Counted from the stretch's first letter, positions 26,371 through 39,878 are shown. The stretch is 64,000 bases of DNA from Plasmodium malariae (GCF_900090045.1 NC_041777.1:1174501-1238500); one strand, 5' to 3'. Notes: generated from the letters alone by a model not told the origin. Translations and numbers: made by a program.

Positions 26371-26764
26371 TACTTAATGTATATAAATATTGAAAAATCA
26401 TTTATATTATATTGTGTTTTATTTTGAAAAGAATAAAAAAAAAGTTATTTAATCTCTTTAATGTATTTAATAAATAATTTCTAAATTTTGAATATTTATT
26501 AATGAATTCAATTTATATTATTTTTATTTAGTTGTTTTTTTTATTAATAACCTTTAGATAAAAATTTTAGGGTTTAATTGTACACCTGTTTTTCTTTGTC
26601 TCTTCTGAAAAAGAATTATAGCTATATATGTTTTGATGTTTTCACAAAAAATTAACAAAGAAAAATTAAATAAATGATAATTGTGTTTTTTGTGATTAAA
26701 AGAATATTATATAATTGCTAATTATATCTTTTCGAGTATAATATAATATAAAAAGATTTATACT

Positions 26765-27743
26765 ATGGAACAGAAAATTAAGTTGCTGTTATTTATTAAA
26801 ATTTTTACATTTATACTTTTAAGTTGGGCATGTCATTTTTATATTTATATGGTATGATAATATTATTTATGTAAACTTGGGTTATTTATATTCTTGGTGT
26901 TTTATTTTTGTTAGCACTTTATTTTAGTATGAAATTTTGATCTGAGTGAATAATAATTTTTTTGTTTTTTTTTAGAATACACTTAATAGTTCATTGGATG
27001 CAAGCTACAATTATCGTAGAAAAATATATTTAAGAACATATCGTTTACTGTCAAAGTGTAAACGTGATAAGAATTCAAATATTGTATGCTTAAAAGAAGA
27101 AATACAAAATAATAGAGTGAGTGAAAATAAATATATTCCTTATGATAGGAAAAAAGACTTGGGAAAAAAGAAACAACCTCTCGCATGTTCACGAAAATTT
27201 TTAGGATACCATAAACAAGATATTAATAATAAATTGTGTATATTAGAAACAAACAAATATTCCATTTTGGAAAAGAAAATATTCAAAGAACTTGATTATG
27301 AAGGATTTCTTAAAAACAATAAGACTATTAATGATAAGCTTTACAAAAAAATATTATGTAAAAAATACGGATTAAGGCTTTTTTTACCTTTATTAGTATT
27401 CTTACTGTTATTATCGTTAATCATAGTAGATTTAACGTTTCCTTCAGATAATAATAAAGGTTTGTGGGGTACATTAGGTGTGTTAGATAATTTGAAAGGA
27501 TGGTTAAAAACGAAAGAATGGTTGGAATCCATTGTAAGTTTTTTGAAGAATTATATGCCAAAGTTGTCGTCATGTGGAAATGTAACCACTGGCACACAAG
27601 AAATATGCTTTTTATTACCATTATTTAGGGTTATAATATATGTCATACCTTTAGTTATATTAGGTGTGACAATAGTATTATCGATCTCCTATTATCATAA
27701 AAAAGTTAAAAAATATGAAACAATTAAATTCAGGAAAAGATAA
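26765..27743 (+). CDS. Fam-l-type exported membrane protein
   Basis: Exons are 26765-26851 and 26976-27743, phase 0, 284 residues. Exon 1 starts MEQKIKLLLF and ends WACHFYIYM at an ATG/GTATGA donor, forming the hydrophobic signal. PEXEL-like RLLSK is at residues 52-56, followed by a basic region, then NKYSILEKKIFKELDY and the first membrane segment at about 163-182. A loop of about 65 residues with two cysteines precedes the second membrane segment at about 247-268. The C-terminus YYHKKVKKYETIKFRKR is almost identical to that of the gene at 14.9 kb, so these two are the closest fam-l pair in the window. It looks intact. An antisense frame inside it is a shadow. Confidence 0.9.
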
Positions 27744-27899
27744 AATTAATATTTATAAATAAGATTTTTTATATAAATGAATCTCCAATATGAGCTATTA
27801 TATGTCATATATATAGTAATATGCTTATTAAACATGACCATAATTCTGAACTGGCGCCTGCATATTCATAACCTTTTTGATACACAACTGCATATAAAG

Positions 27900-27945
27900 T
27901 ATTTTCTTAGGTTTTCTGTAAATTTGCATATTTTAATGTTTTTCA
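27900..27945 (+). promoter_or_regulatory. Conserved 3' flank element
   Basis: TTTTCTGTAAATTTGCATATTTTAATG lies about 170 bases after the stop, a variant of the 3' element shared by the fam genes. Confidence 0.35.
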
Positions 27946-30016
27946 ATTTGTATTTTAAGTTATCGTTTTATTACAAATAAATATTTTGTCTTAATGTACA
28001 TATGTGTGTATTTAAATAAATTCATATTATAAATATGAGATTGTGAAGTGTAATCAATGTAAGTAATGTAATTTAACCAATTTTCATAATATCTAGGTTC
28101 TATTTATATTTTAAATATTAGTAGTATTTTATATTTTATTACTTTTTCCAGTTGAAAATGATTATGTGTTGATATACTTAAAAAAAAGTTTTGATTAGCC
28201 TTAAATTACAAAAAAATATATTTAGTTTTATATCTACCGGAACGAAGGAAAACTATTTTGTTGTACTGATATATAAATACATAAATTACATAAGAAAAAA
28301 CTTAATATATTATATGAAATAAATTAAATAAAAACTATATTATAGATAAATTTAATTATAAAGCACTTTTTAATGGACATTGAACTTTTTGTGCATAATA
28401 TAAAATTTAAAAATAAAAATATATAATAAAATGATATCTTTATTAAATATCGATAATTTATAGTAGTTCAGTAACTAATGAATTTTATGTATTCACAATT
28501 AAATGAATAGTTAAAATCATATATTACTTTATTATTGAAATTATTTTTGGTATTGTCGCAATTTTTTATATATTAATTAAATATACATTATATTGAAAAT
28601 TTTTAAACATACGTATAAAACATATTTTTTTACATCATTAAATGGTTGAATTAGTTAACTATATATAACCACGTATTAATAACTAATATATTGAATTTTT
28701 TTCTTTTTTCTTAGTATATCTGTCTCTATAATAGTAGACTACTATATATGTGATATATATACATGTATATATAAGAGAAAACGTTGGTTAAGTATAAAGG
28801 ATATAAATGAATTTTTTTCTTCAATAATATAATTATATGGAAATAAATATTCTATATCTATGCTATTATTTATGATTATCTAAAAATATATTAATAGTTA
28901 ATATTGTTTTACATATATATATGAACTATATAGTTAATGTTGATATTTACAAATTCAATATTTGAAGTTCATTTTTTTAAATAAAACTGAATTAAAAAAA
29001 TAGTATGCAGTTTTTTTACATAATTCATAATTATGTATAATTATTTTTTTTCCTTATGTAAAATATAAAAAGGTACTTTATTTAAGAAGTTACCTTTTTC
29101 TTCTTTTGTCTTTTTTAGTGTTTAATTAAATATGATTATGCATAGTGTTCCTCATGTAAATATTTTATGAGAAATTTTAATCTATAAAATTTGATTTTTT
29201 ATAAATTGAATTAAAAGTTGTATAATACTATTAACACATGTTTTAGATATGACATTTACATACGCAATAAAAACTAATGCTTTTAAAAAAAAAAAAACCA
29301 TGAATAATATTTTTTTAAAAAATGATAAAAACGTACAGAAAATTAGATTAGAGAATGTGTATATTTGCTTATGCGTATATTAAAAATATTGATAACAATA
29401 ATTTTAATTAAAGAATTAATTATTTTTATTATTTCGTTTCCTGCTTTTTTTTAATAAACATTATTGCTCTAATTTGTTAAAATGTTTTATTCCGTGTAAA
29501 AAATATATATAGATATAGGAAATAATATTACTGTTACTATATAATTTTTTTTTTTTTTTTATTCTGGAATTATATTAATATTTTTTATAAATATATATGT
29601 TTAAAAAAAAAAATTTTATATATATGTATGAACTTTTTTCATATAGAATTAACGATATAAACTTTAGTGAATTAAAAATTATTAAACCAAAATAAAAAAT
29701 GAGTTTATATTTGCCTTTATAATATATATTCGTTCATTTATCATGTAGTATGAAATATATTTTTTTTTTTTAATATATTATAGACAACGAAAGATAGTAT
29801 ATGCTTGGGAATTATCTAAAGTATCTATCCAGATTAACATAATGCACAATAATATTTAATTAATATATTATTATTTTTATTGGATTTTTATGAAAATATA
29901 TATTATTAGGAATAAAAGGAGATTCTTCTACAATATAATATTTATACGCTTAGAATTATTAGTATGATTTTATCTTTATAATTCGTACTACTTATATTGG
30001 TATAATGAATTGTATG

Positions 30017-30053
30017 TTATCTACATTCTCTATGTTCTATATTCTACGTACAC
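30017..30053 (+). promoter_or_regulatory. Conserved upstream element of fam-m gene (30.5 kb)
   Basis: TTATCTACATTCTCTATG then TTCTATATTCTACGTAC, about 420 bases before the ATG, matching the shared fam upstream element. Confidence 0.45.
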
Positions 30054-30450
30054 TAAATATATCGAAATAATATGATATGTTGTTCTTATTTTTTTATCTT
30101 ATTTTAAAAAAATATAATAAAAAAATTATTTTAGTACATTATATTATATAAATAAATTATATATTTTTAATACTTATGAATAAATTTAAATAATTATATT
30201 TTAATGAATGATGGATTTTATTTTAAAATATATTATATTAGGAATTATATGATATATTTTTAAATTTAATTTTATTTGTAAATATAATAGAAGAAGGATT
30301 CATTGTTATATACTTATTATTAATTTTTTACAAGGAAATAATAACAGGAAATTTTAAAAATATATATAGAACCCTTTACCCTTAAAAATACATTATGTTA
30401 TGTTTAATTTTTTTTACACCGAATATATCAGAATATTAGAGATGAATATC

Positions 30451-31360
30451 ATGAAACAGAAAACTATTTTATTCTTACTAATTAAATTTTCTTGGTTTAG
30501 CTATTTAATATGGATAAGAAATTCTAGCAATGTTTTGGTAAGATAATACTAATTTATGATATTTGCTTTAATAATATTTTACTTGTTTTATTTATATTAA
30601 TACCTTTTTATAGCACTAATTATTTATTTTTTTAAATATCAAATATTTACTTTATTTATTTTTTTATCTTTAGAGTACGTTTAATAAATCTCAGGATGAG
30701 AATTACTGCGTTGGTGAAAAAGCAGATACCATAAATTATAGATCACTAGCAAAATATAAACAAGGTAATTCAAATAAAATACATTTGAAAGAAAAGTTTC
30801 CAAATAATGGAACATATGAAAAAAAAGATATATATAAAAATGAAATAGGGTACAATGGAAAAAACAAACTATCTAATAGAAATACTTTAAATAAGGCACT
30901 ATACTATACCGAAGTTAAAGATTATAATAATGTAATGTTTGATGGAAAACATTTCCATTTTGAAAAAAAATGGATGAAAAAAAAAGATTATGATAATTTT
31001 CTTGAAAAAAATAGGAGAATTGGAGATATTGATTTAAAAAAAATAAAATTCAGAAATTATGGATTTGGGGGAGCTATATTTTTCATTTTTTTTATTTTGG
31101 GAATAGGAATACCCATATGCTCAGGAATAGAACATTTGGGTACTTTATGGAATTCGATTAAATCACAAACATTTTGGAGCTTTCTACATTCAGCTTATGA
31201 GAAGGTGAAAGGAATATTAGTAGACTATACATATATAACATTATTTAGCGTACTTATCTTTATATTATCTGTTATACTTATTGTAACGATTTATAAAATC
31301 TTAATAAATAATGAAAAATATGGAAAAATTAAATTAATATCTGAGTTAAATGAACAATAA
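30451..31360 (+). CDS. Fam-m-type exported membrane protein
   Basis: Exons are 30451-30537 and 30674-31360, phase 0, 257 residues. The ATG at 30451 (MKQKT) was chosen because it aligns with MEQK starts of the paralogues; an in-frame ATG three codons upstream is possible. Exon 1 gives the hydrophobic signal ending WIRNSSNVL. Exon 2 starts STFNKS. The PEXEL-like motif is RSLAK at residues 52-56, with S replacing the usual second L. Subtype signature reads VMFDGKHFHFEKKW, with V in place of the G seen in the paralogues. Membrane segments are at about 161-178 and 216-236. The tail ILINNEKYGKIKL carries a short extra end (ELNEQ) compared with the 11.5-kb gene. It appears intact. Confidence 0.88.
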
Positions 31361-34199
31361 TAATGTGAACTGTTTTGTAAGAAATTTATTACTATGAAGC
31401 AATACCCGTAACACAATTAGTAAAACATATTTAACAAACAGAACTATAATTATCATAATGTTATAAATTAAAGTATATACGTATGTTATTTTTCATGAAT
31501 AACAGTAAAAAATTATTTTGTTCGTTTTTTTGTGAATTTAAATGCTTTAATATTTCCCAATTGTATTTTACTGCATTATTAAATAAATATACGTGATATA
31601 ATATATATATTTGTATATTTATATAGATTTCTATGGAAATATGTTAGGATGTTAACGTAGATATAAAATTGAACCTTATACGTGATTTTTTATAGATGTT
31701 ATAATGTATATTTGTTCCAAAAAATGTTTTTTTTTGTTTTATACATTGTAGTCTTTGATTATGTTTTATCATTTTATGAGGAAATTGTGCTATTAACAAT
31801 AAATTAAAAATAAGTATGTCCTGTTTTATATTTAATAAAAAAAAATGAATTTATTATGTTGAACTGATAATTATACATATTTATATTTTTTCCTGGTTAA
31901 AAAGGCATTTTACATTTATTTAATAAAATATACTTTATGATATATATTCAACAGAACATATTTCTAGGAGAAAGATCGTAAGTGACTTTTAGTATAATTT
32001 GTATACTATAAAAGTGAAATTATATAAGTGGTATGTAACAATATTTTATATATATATGAACTATTCATAATTGTTCACTAATCCGAGTATTTTTAATGTA
32101 TAATATTTAATGAATAGTTAAAATATTTTATCATTTTATTATTGTAGTTAACTGTTGGATTAAATGTTTTAGTAAAATATACATAAATATATATTTATTG
32201 AAATTTTATATATAGTAAATATGTATATTTTATTTATTTTTTATATTAATAAAAGATTAAGTTGATAAATTAAATTTAACTATATATTTATTGAACTTAT
32301 GTTGAATTTTTTATACTCTTTGCTACATATTATGTATTGATCCTATAAAATTTATTTGATATGCGTTAATTTCTATTTATATTTGTAATTGGCACGAACT
32401 TAAAAGTTCATATATATGAAAATTAATATTTATCAAAAAAACAAATATCCAACAAGTAAACTATATTATATGCATAAATAATAAATATGCAGGTGCTTGC
32501 TTCTAGAAGAAGAAAAAATTTTATTTTCAAACAAAAAAGAGTTCGTTGAACATATTATACCCTTAATTACAATGGTTAAGTAAATATATAACTACAACAT
32601 TTGTTTCTTCAGTTATGCATAAATATTAATTATTCATTTAAATTCATTACTATATTCGTATTTTAATTTTTTTAATCATTAATTCTATTCTATTGAATTT
32701 TTTACTAACTCAATTTTCCATTTTATACATAACTATAGAAGCTCCTTGAATAAGATTACTACCATTTACTTTGGTTTATCTTTAATGGAAAAGAAGCCAT
32801 TATATTATGTAATAATTATTTTAGTATTATTATGTATATATTTTATTTATAATATTATGGATATATGTTTTATATAATGTATTTTACGAAATGTTTCTTT
32901 TTTTTATTTTGGCAATTTTTTTAGACGTTAAAAGATTAACATATGAATTTCTCCTATTCGTATTTTTTTTTCATTTTAATGTGATGGTGTAAGGAATATA
33001 GAAACTTATATTCATGATATCAGAATAAGTATTAACGTAATAACATTATTATTTTTTTGGTATAAGACATTTGGTGTAGTATTAATATGTCCTTTTCCTT
33101 TATATAGTAAAATATATAAGTTTTATAAAATAGGGAGCATACAAAATTCAAGTTTTAATGTTTATTTTATATTTTTAAATATTTACTATAAAAATTATAT
33201 TAATATTAAAAACACATTCATATGTATTAATTAATTTTTTGTAAATAAAATGCAGTTTACATTTTGGTAAACATATAATAATATTAATTCCTGTGATTAT
33301 GTAAAAATAAAAAAAGTATATTTATGTTTTTAGCTTAATGTCTTATAATATGTCCAATAAAAAAATATTAAATAATATACATTTTCACACCCTATTAAAA
33401 ATAAAATAAGAGAATATAACGTTTCCGATATAAAGTAATAGTTCTTAGATAGTACTATGTTTAATTTAATAATTTATATCGAATTCCTTTCTAATTAAAA
33501 ATCTAATTAGAGTGTGCTTCGAATAAAATATATACCTATAGTTAATAAATTGTTATCATTTTCTTTTTTTTTAGTTTTTCGTAATAATAGACCGTTCATC
33601 ATGAAAAGTTTTTTTATGACATGCTGAAAAATTTATATGAACAAATGTCCTACAAATAATAATTAATTAAATTATTTACCTCATGTGTATATATAAACGT
33701 ACTATTAAAATATTATAATGTTCTCATATTTTTATTTTATTGCATAAAACATAAAATATAATAAATATTTTCCTTAACTGGATTATTAAATGTAGATTAA
33801 GCATAAAACAAAATGCATTAATTATAATATTAATAGTACTGTCTAGTAATTGATAGTACATATTTTTTTATCGATATACTTTTTTGAATATTAATATTTA
33901 TGTAATTTAGAATTCATATAAAAAGTATTTAAAAAAAAATAGAAGATGCAAATTATTACAGGTCCACATATTGAACTACTAAATCAAAGGAAATATGATG
34001 AATTTGGTTTGAATAATTTATAATTTCTATAAATATGAATAGGAGTGTTGAATAATGAAGAAAAAAAAGCTAATGAAAATGTCGTAGAAAATGATTTTTC
34101 TTTTTTAATTTGGAAAATTCGTCATAATATATTTATATAACATATAGACAAAATAGAATTTCTAATAAACGTATAAAAATAGAAATATAACAAATAAAG
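31361..34199. other. Spacer between fam-m gene and STP1 relic
   Basis: No gene was found on either strand. The first 700 bases are shared fam 3' flank. The part from about 33.4 to 33.7 kb resembles the downstream flanks of the fam-l genes near 16.9 and 28.7 kb. The remainder holds nothing I can name. Confidence 0.55.
31500..31560 (+). promoter_or_regulatory. Conserved 3' flank element
   Basis: AACAGTAAAAAATTATTTTG then TTTTTTTGTGAATTTAAATG, starting about 140 bases after the stop. This is the clearest copy of the 3' element shared by the fam genes. Confidence 0.45.
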
Positions 34200-36250
34200 G
34201 TAAAAAAGAAGCTTAGTTTTATATTTTAAAAATTAAATGAAAAGATAAAATAAGATATTATATAGATATGGATGAAGATAAATGAATTCCTAAAATTAAA
34301 AATTCATCTGTTTTATATTCTATACAATATATGCAGAAATATATATCGAAACAATGGATAAAGTAAGAAGTACATGCAATATAATGCTATTTTGAAGGAG
34401 TATGGTTTAAAGAGTTGAATAAGGAATATTAGATAGGAATAAATGTATGTAGTAATGACGATGATTAAAATATGTTAATGTCAATTATAAGGGGGTTATA
34501 GCATAAAGAATTTTTCGAAGAATTTCTTAACGGTAAGAGTAAAATAATAATAGAAGTATTTATAATTATATAAAATATAATATTAAGGGAATGTATAGAT
34601 GAACAATATAGCAAAAGGAGAAAAGTACTTTTGATTAAAAATTCAGAAATATGAAACAAATAGAATATACCGATAAATATTATCATACGTTATATTCTAT
34701 GAAAGAAATGGAGGAATCATATTAAAGGTTATGAAAATATGGAATATTAGAATATCAATCTGAAAAAAATTTTGATAATATTAGATGAATTTTGATTAGG
34801 CATAATTATGGAGAAGAATTAATTTAGTTTAAAGATGTAAATTTATCTAAAATAAACATAAAATGTAATTTATAGAAATATATTGAATACAAAGAAAGGT
34901 GTACAAAGGCACATTCATAAGAAAATCTGCAAAAGAAAGAAGATGAAGGATATAATGTGATTGCGGCTATACATTTCTTATGATAAACACAAAAGAAAAT
35001 AAAAAAAAAGGAACTCTGTGGACGATAAATAATTCCTGAAGTCTATGATTTAGAAAAATCTGAAATAAATCAAAATGTACATCATAGTATTATGGTAGGA
35101 GGGGGATATATAGAATCGAAAAAATAATATATAAACGTGAAAACAGAAATATAATTACGACAAACAAGATAAAAATATATGAAGAACATTATTATATATA
35201 TATTGTCAGAATTCCTAGATCAATGCAAAATTAATAAGTAGAAGAAAAACAAAGGATATTTAGTAGAAATATGAATAGGAAGGCTTTTAAAAAAAGAAAT
35301 AAAACAATTGAGTGAAAGTGCAATACAAAATGAATTAAAATTGAATGGGAAAAATGATGTGTGCGGTATTATTTTACAAAAAAGAAAAAAGGAACTATAG
35401 AATAAATATATAAAAAATTATACGCATATGTTAGTTTTGATAAGAAAGAAAGAATAGTTAAATAATTTAAAGATTAAATGATCAACATATATATATATAA
35501 GAGAAAGAAGAAGATCGTTGAATATTTTATATTCCACTATTACATATACTATATCATAAATGAAACAATTAATATGGAAAGTATGGCTAGTGTATGTATT
35601 TGAGATGGAACAATGTTTTAAGAAAGAATAAATTAAACAATTGATTAAGTAATATATGTGTGAACTATATGCATATCGTAATGAATATGAAGATGATACG
35701 TTAATGAAATGTACAAAGAGTTATGTGCATAAAGAGGATATAGACTAATTACATATGTATAAAAAGAATGTTTTCATAGAAAAATTATTCGTTTGATATA
35801 TGATATTTTATTAGAAAAACATATGAAATAAAAATAAAAAATGAAGAAAGAAAAATTTTTAAATCTATACATTCCAAAATTGAGCAGAATAAAATATCCT
35901 TTTAAAACGTCAAAATATTTAGATAATACGGAAAATATATAAGAGCTTTCAGGTTAAAAATAAGTAAATTAAAGAAGTTAATTGTATAATGCTGAGGAAA
36001 ATTTTTGACAAATATAAATGATTGGATAAACGATGAAAAATAATTAGTTTATAATAATTTAGTGAAATTATTTAATATAAAAAAGAAGTATAAATGGAAA
36101 TTTTATGTGGGAAATAAATGAAATATGTCAAAGACAAATCAGGAAGAAAATATTAAAAAGGAACCAAGAGAAGGAAATAATGCAAAAAATTGGATACATA
36201 TTTATCCTAATAAAGATAAAATTAAAAAAATTATCTGGATTAATTAGAGG
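34200..36250 (+). pseudogene. Decayed STP1/SURFIN-like tryptophan-rich exon
   Basis: This stretch is A-rich on the plus strand, with more G than its surroundings, and long quasi-open frames broken by many stops. In one frame (34394-34650) it reads VWFKELNKEY, then after stops KIIIEV and ILRECIDEQYSKRRK, resembling ILEECTKEVNFNNRK of the STP1 pseudogene at 53-55 kb. In another frame (35209-35457) it reads LDQCKINK, stop, KKNKGYLVEI, stop, IGRLLKKE. This aligns with LEECRNED.W.ENNKEAFLEI.C.IDKLAKEN of the same gene; the two stops fall exactly where W and C stand. Further tryptophan-rich pieces (DWINDEK, YKWKFY, NWIHIYPNK) run to about 36.24 kb. It is a dead intracellular exon of the STP1/SURFIN type with at least two repeated modules. 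No first exon was found. Confidence 0.72.
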
Positions 36251-36926
36251 AATATTAATTTAGAAATAATCCTACAAATTATTCTTAGCACAAAATTATA
36301 ATTTTCTAAAATTGTTATAGAAAATAAAAAGAATTCTCTCTATTTACCTTTAATATATATAATTTTTTATAGAGTATACATTTATTTATGATATAGGAAT
36401 TCTGAAATATATTCTAGATAATAACAGAAAGGATGTGATATAATTAGTAAAACATGGAAAATTTCAAAAAATGTATATTTTCTCCATTTTTTAATTCTTT
36501 TTTTTTATTATTGTAATAAGTTATATTGTTATATATCAATAATAATTATATTTTTTGATATATAATATTTATAAAACTAGAATATTTAGTAGGAAAACAT
36601 AAAAATAAAAATAATTATTATACTAGAAATACCTAGGACACTAGCGTATATCTATATTTTTTGTGCAATGTATAATATAAATAAATCCAAAATTTACTAA
36701 TACTTAAAAGTCATAAAAAAATTTTGTTTTATTATATTAACATGTAATTACATTATATGTTGTAAATATATATGAATGAATTGAAATTATGTAATTTAAT
36801 CTTAAACTAATTTTTTATGAAGGAATATTAATAAAAAGAAATAGGTATTTTTTTACTTCTGGAAGTATATAATTTAATCTTCATTTATTATTTATTGTAC
36901 ATATGAGAATAGTAGATATCTTTAAC
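36251..36926. other. Spacer with fam-type 5' flank
   Basis: No gene. ATAATATTTATAAAACTAGAATATTTAGTAGG at about 36.56 kb resembles the 5' flanks of the genes at 26.8 and 30.5 kb, so this is probably the promoter region of the fam-l gene that follows. Confidence 0.5.
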
Positions 36927-37892
36927 ATGGAAAAACGTTTTAAGTTAATCATTTTTATCAAAATTTATATATATATCATTATATATTGGATATTTCATTG
37001 TTACAGTGACATGGTATGATAATAACCTTTGAATACATTTGTGTTATTCATATTATTATTGTTTTTATTTATTGATTAATATTTTTTTTTATAATGGGGG
37101 TATTTATCTATTTATATAAGAAATTTCTATATATTTTTTTAGAGCATGTTTAACATATTTTTAGGAGATAATTATGGTTTTGATAGGAAATTAGATAAAC
37201 GAATTTATCGATTATTAAGTAAATGTGGAAAGGGTATTTTTTCAAATGTTGGAGATTTAGAATTAAAGATACCATTTGATATAAAAAGAAAAAAAGAAAA
37301 ATTACTAACAACTGATAATGAAAAATGGGAAAAAGAAAAAAAAGAAAAATTATATAGATGTTCATTAATTAAGGATAAATTGATTAAGGAACTTATGAAA
37401 AAGAAAAGTACTATGTTTCATAAATCATATAACCATTATGAAAAAAATATAATGAACGGACTTGATGATAAGGCATTTTTTAAAAAAATGATGCTGATTA
37501 ATGATAAGGATTACAAAAAATTAAAACGTAAAAAATATGGATTGCGACTTTGCTCACTTTTATTATTGTTCATATTGGTATTAATTATACCTATAGTGGA
37601 TTTATCATTAGGTAATTTTAGTACTGTAGGTAAATTATTAAATACATTATGTAGTTTATTAGGATATAACGAACCACCAGTCGACTCTGCTGAATCTTCG
37701 GGATCTTTATTGTCCTCTACATGTCAACTGAAAAACCTTACAGGAATTAAAGTATTTGGTGTTCTAGTCTATTGTTTACCTATCTTAATATTGGGAATTA
37801 TACTTATTCAAGGAATTTTTTATTATTATAAGAATGTTATAAAACATAAAAAATTGGGTTTTTGGAAGCGTTTAATGAATGGTAAGCAATAA
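36927..37892 (+). CDS. Fam-l-type exported membrane protein, divergent
   Basis: Exons are 36927-37013 and 37143-37892, phase 0, 278 residues. Exon 1 (29 residues, MEKRFKLIIF then a hydrophobic run ending WIFHCYSDM) is the signal, with an ATG/GTATGA donor as in the 26.8-kb gene. PEXEL-like RLLSK lies at residues 52-56. The middle is unusually lysine-rich (KKEKL repeats), then HYEKNIMNGLDDKAFFKK replaces the usual LEKKIFKELDY. Membrane segments are at about 164-184 and 233-256, with a serine-rich loop between. The tail YYYKNVIKHKKLGFWKR is a divergent form of YYHKKVKKYEKIKFRKR. It is intact, and a more distant member than the 14.9- and 26.8-kb genes. Confidence 0.87.
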
Positions 37893-38034
37893 GTTTATTT
37901 TTTTAAGGAAGCCTTTGAATGTTATGTACTACCTGAAATATCATTAATGACATATTAAATATAATAATTTTTTAGATTATATATATGAACCTACATATAT
38001 GCAGTAATATTTATACGTAAATGTAAAAAAAGAA

Positions 38035-38075
38035 AGTTTTGATATTTTTTGTAAATTTGAATATTTGAAATTTTT
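38035..38075 (+). promoter_or_regulatory. Conserved 3' flank element
   Basis: TTTTGATATTTTTTGTAAATTTGAATATTTG, in two parts, about 160 bases after the stop, matching the 3' element of the other fam genes. Confidence 0.4.
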
Positions 38076-39449
38076 TTAATTTGTAATTTAATGTATTCTT
38101 TCTTCTGAATTAATTATTATGGCTTAAGATATATATATATATATATCTGTTTATATGCAAATTTCAACAAATAATATATGTTTGTTTGTTAGATTTAATA
38201 AATAACACTACTTTTAATGTTATTTTATTATATTCATTTGTTAATTTACTTTTTAACTAAAAATTTTGCTGCTTTATATTTTTTATCATTTTCTACTATA
38301 AAATTATTACTTTTTAAAATTATTATGAAAAGGAATTATTACTTTAAAATTAACAATTAATGTGCCTTGTTTTGTATGTTAAGAACGATAATAATTATAT
38401 TTATTGTATTTAAATTTTTTTTTTTTTTATTATAATATAGCTTTTTAAATTTTACTTTTTTTTCTTTTCTGTTAATATCATAATATGTTGGCCGAATGAA
38501 TAATATATTTTAAAAAGAAAAATAAAATAAAATAAAATTTAGAATTTCTATAGTAATTTTTTTTGTGAATATAATAATTCTATAATTGTCATTTTATGCT
38601 TCATACTACATATGTAGCAGAAATTTTTATATAAATCATACTTTTTACTATATAAGTATAATTAAAAAAATTAATTTTCGTTTATTTGAATTCATTTATT
38701 AATATGAATCTGTATAATTGTTTATTTGACAAAATATATTTGTAAAATACAAAACAAAAACTAATATATCTGCTTTAAAATTGTCAATAAAAAAGTTGCT
38801 GAATAATATATTTTGGTAAATCGTATTGTTAGACTTCCTTATTTATAATTTCCATAAAATAACTTGTGTATTAATATTATAATTTATATTATTTGAAATT
38901 TTTTAAATTATAATAGTTTATGAAACATTCATATACTTATATCACTGTGATAGTTCTTTCTTTTCTTTCTAATATATGAATATTTTTTTAATTATACATG
39001 TGGAAAAAAAATAAAAACATTAAGGGAATCGATTTAAAAAATCATCATTTAGAAATAACGGTACAAATTAAATTTAATTAAGAGTTTAATTATTTAAAAA
39101 TATAACACAAAAATAATAAATAGTTCTTTTATTACTTATGAAATATATATAATTATTCATAGATTGGATAGTGCATCATAAATTGAACTTTCAAAATATA
39201 TTGTAAAACATAATATAAAGCTTCTTTTCATATGACAACTGAAAAGTGTGTTATATTTCACAAAATAAAAAAGGTTGTACAAGTTATTGACTATTTATCT
39301 ACTTACTACAATTATTGCATTGATATAATAATTCACATTTTATAAAATAAATAACATGCTTTATTAAAGTGTAATATCTTAGGAATTATAATTATTAGTA
39401 GGAATATATCAATCAAATTAGAAGTTATTTCCCTAATATATAAAATATA

Positions 39450-39482
39450 GCAATAGATCTATATTCTATACGTTTTTTTATG
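39450..39482 (+). promoter_or_regulatory. Conserved upstream element of fam-l gene (39.9 kb)
   Basis: CAATAGATCTATATTCTATA lies about 420 bases before the ATG, a reduced form of the element before the other fam genes. Confidence 0.35.
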
Positions 39483-39878
39483 TAAATTAAATGAGTATAT
39501 AGAAATATTAATATATCATGCATCTTTTTTTACTTTAAAAAATTTATATAAAAAGAACTTGTAATAACTCGACTATATTAAATAATTAAGTTATTATTTT
39601 TTAGTATTTATAAAAGAGCTAAAAATATAGTATTTCACTGAAAGTCGTATTTTATTCACAACGTAAATTTTAAAAATGTATTATATATTTTTAAAGGTTT
39701 TATATTTTTTTTCGCGTGGTAAAATACATTTTACGTATATATATATTATTATGTTCTATGAAAAAATAATGAATAAAAATTGAAAATATACAGGTAACAC
39801 TATATTTCGTTGAATATATTATACTTTATTATAAGCATAAGTCATTCTAAATAAATTACAACTTTAGAGTTTTATAGT

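Larger units (their letters stand above)
15904..26764. other. 10.9-kb region without an intact gene
   Basis: The start (to about 17.3 kb) is the shared 3' flank of fam-l genes; the frame at 16909-17091 lies in it and carries no motif. 17.3-19.5 kb is plain A/T-rich sequence. 19.6-21.6 kb is visibly less AT-rich and described separately. 21.6-24.2 kb shows nothing. 24.2-24.8 kb has short exon-like pieces. The frame at 25397-25594 is a hydrophobic chance opening. The last 1 kb is the shared 5' flank that also precedes the fam-m gene at 30.5 kb. Confidence 0.55.
27744..30450. other. Spacer between fam-l and fam-m genes
   Basis: No gene is seen. The frame at 27777-27980 lies in the 3' flank of the preceding fam-l gene, at the place where the other fam genes have homologous non-coding sequence, so it is not called. 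From about 29.4 kb on, the sequence resembles 25.7-26.7 kb, for example TTATAGACMACRRAAGA at 26.1 and 29.78 kb. Confidence 0.6.
37893..39878. other. Spacer between two fam-l genes
   Basis: No gene on either strand. It holds the shared 3' flank at its start and a shared 5' flank at its end, with plain A/T-rich sequence between. Confidence 0.6.

Noticed and set aside
27777..27980. 67-codon frame just after the fam-l gene at 26.8 kb
   Set aside because: It overlaps the 3' flank element that is non-coding after the other fam genes.
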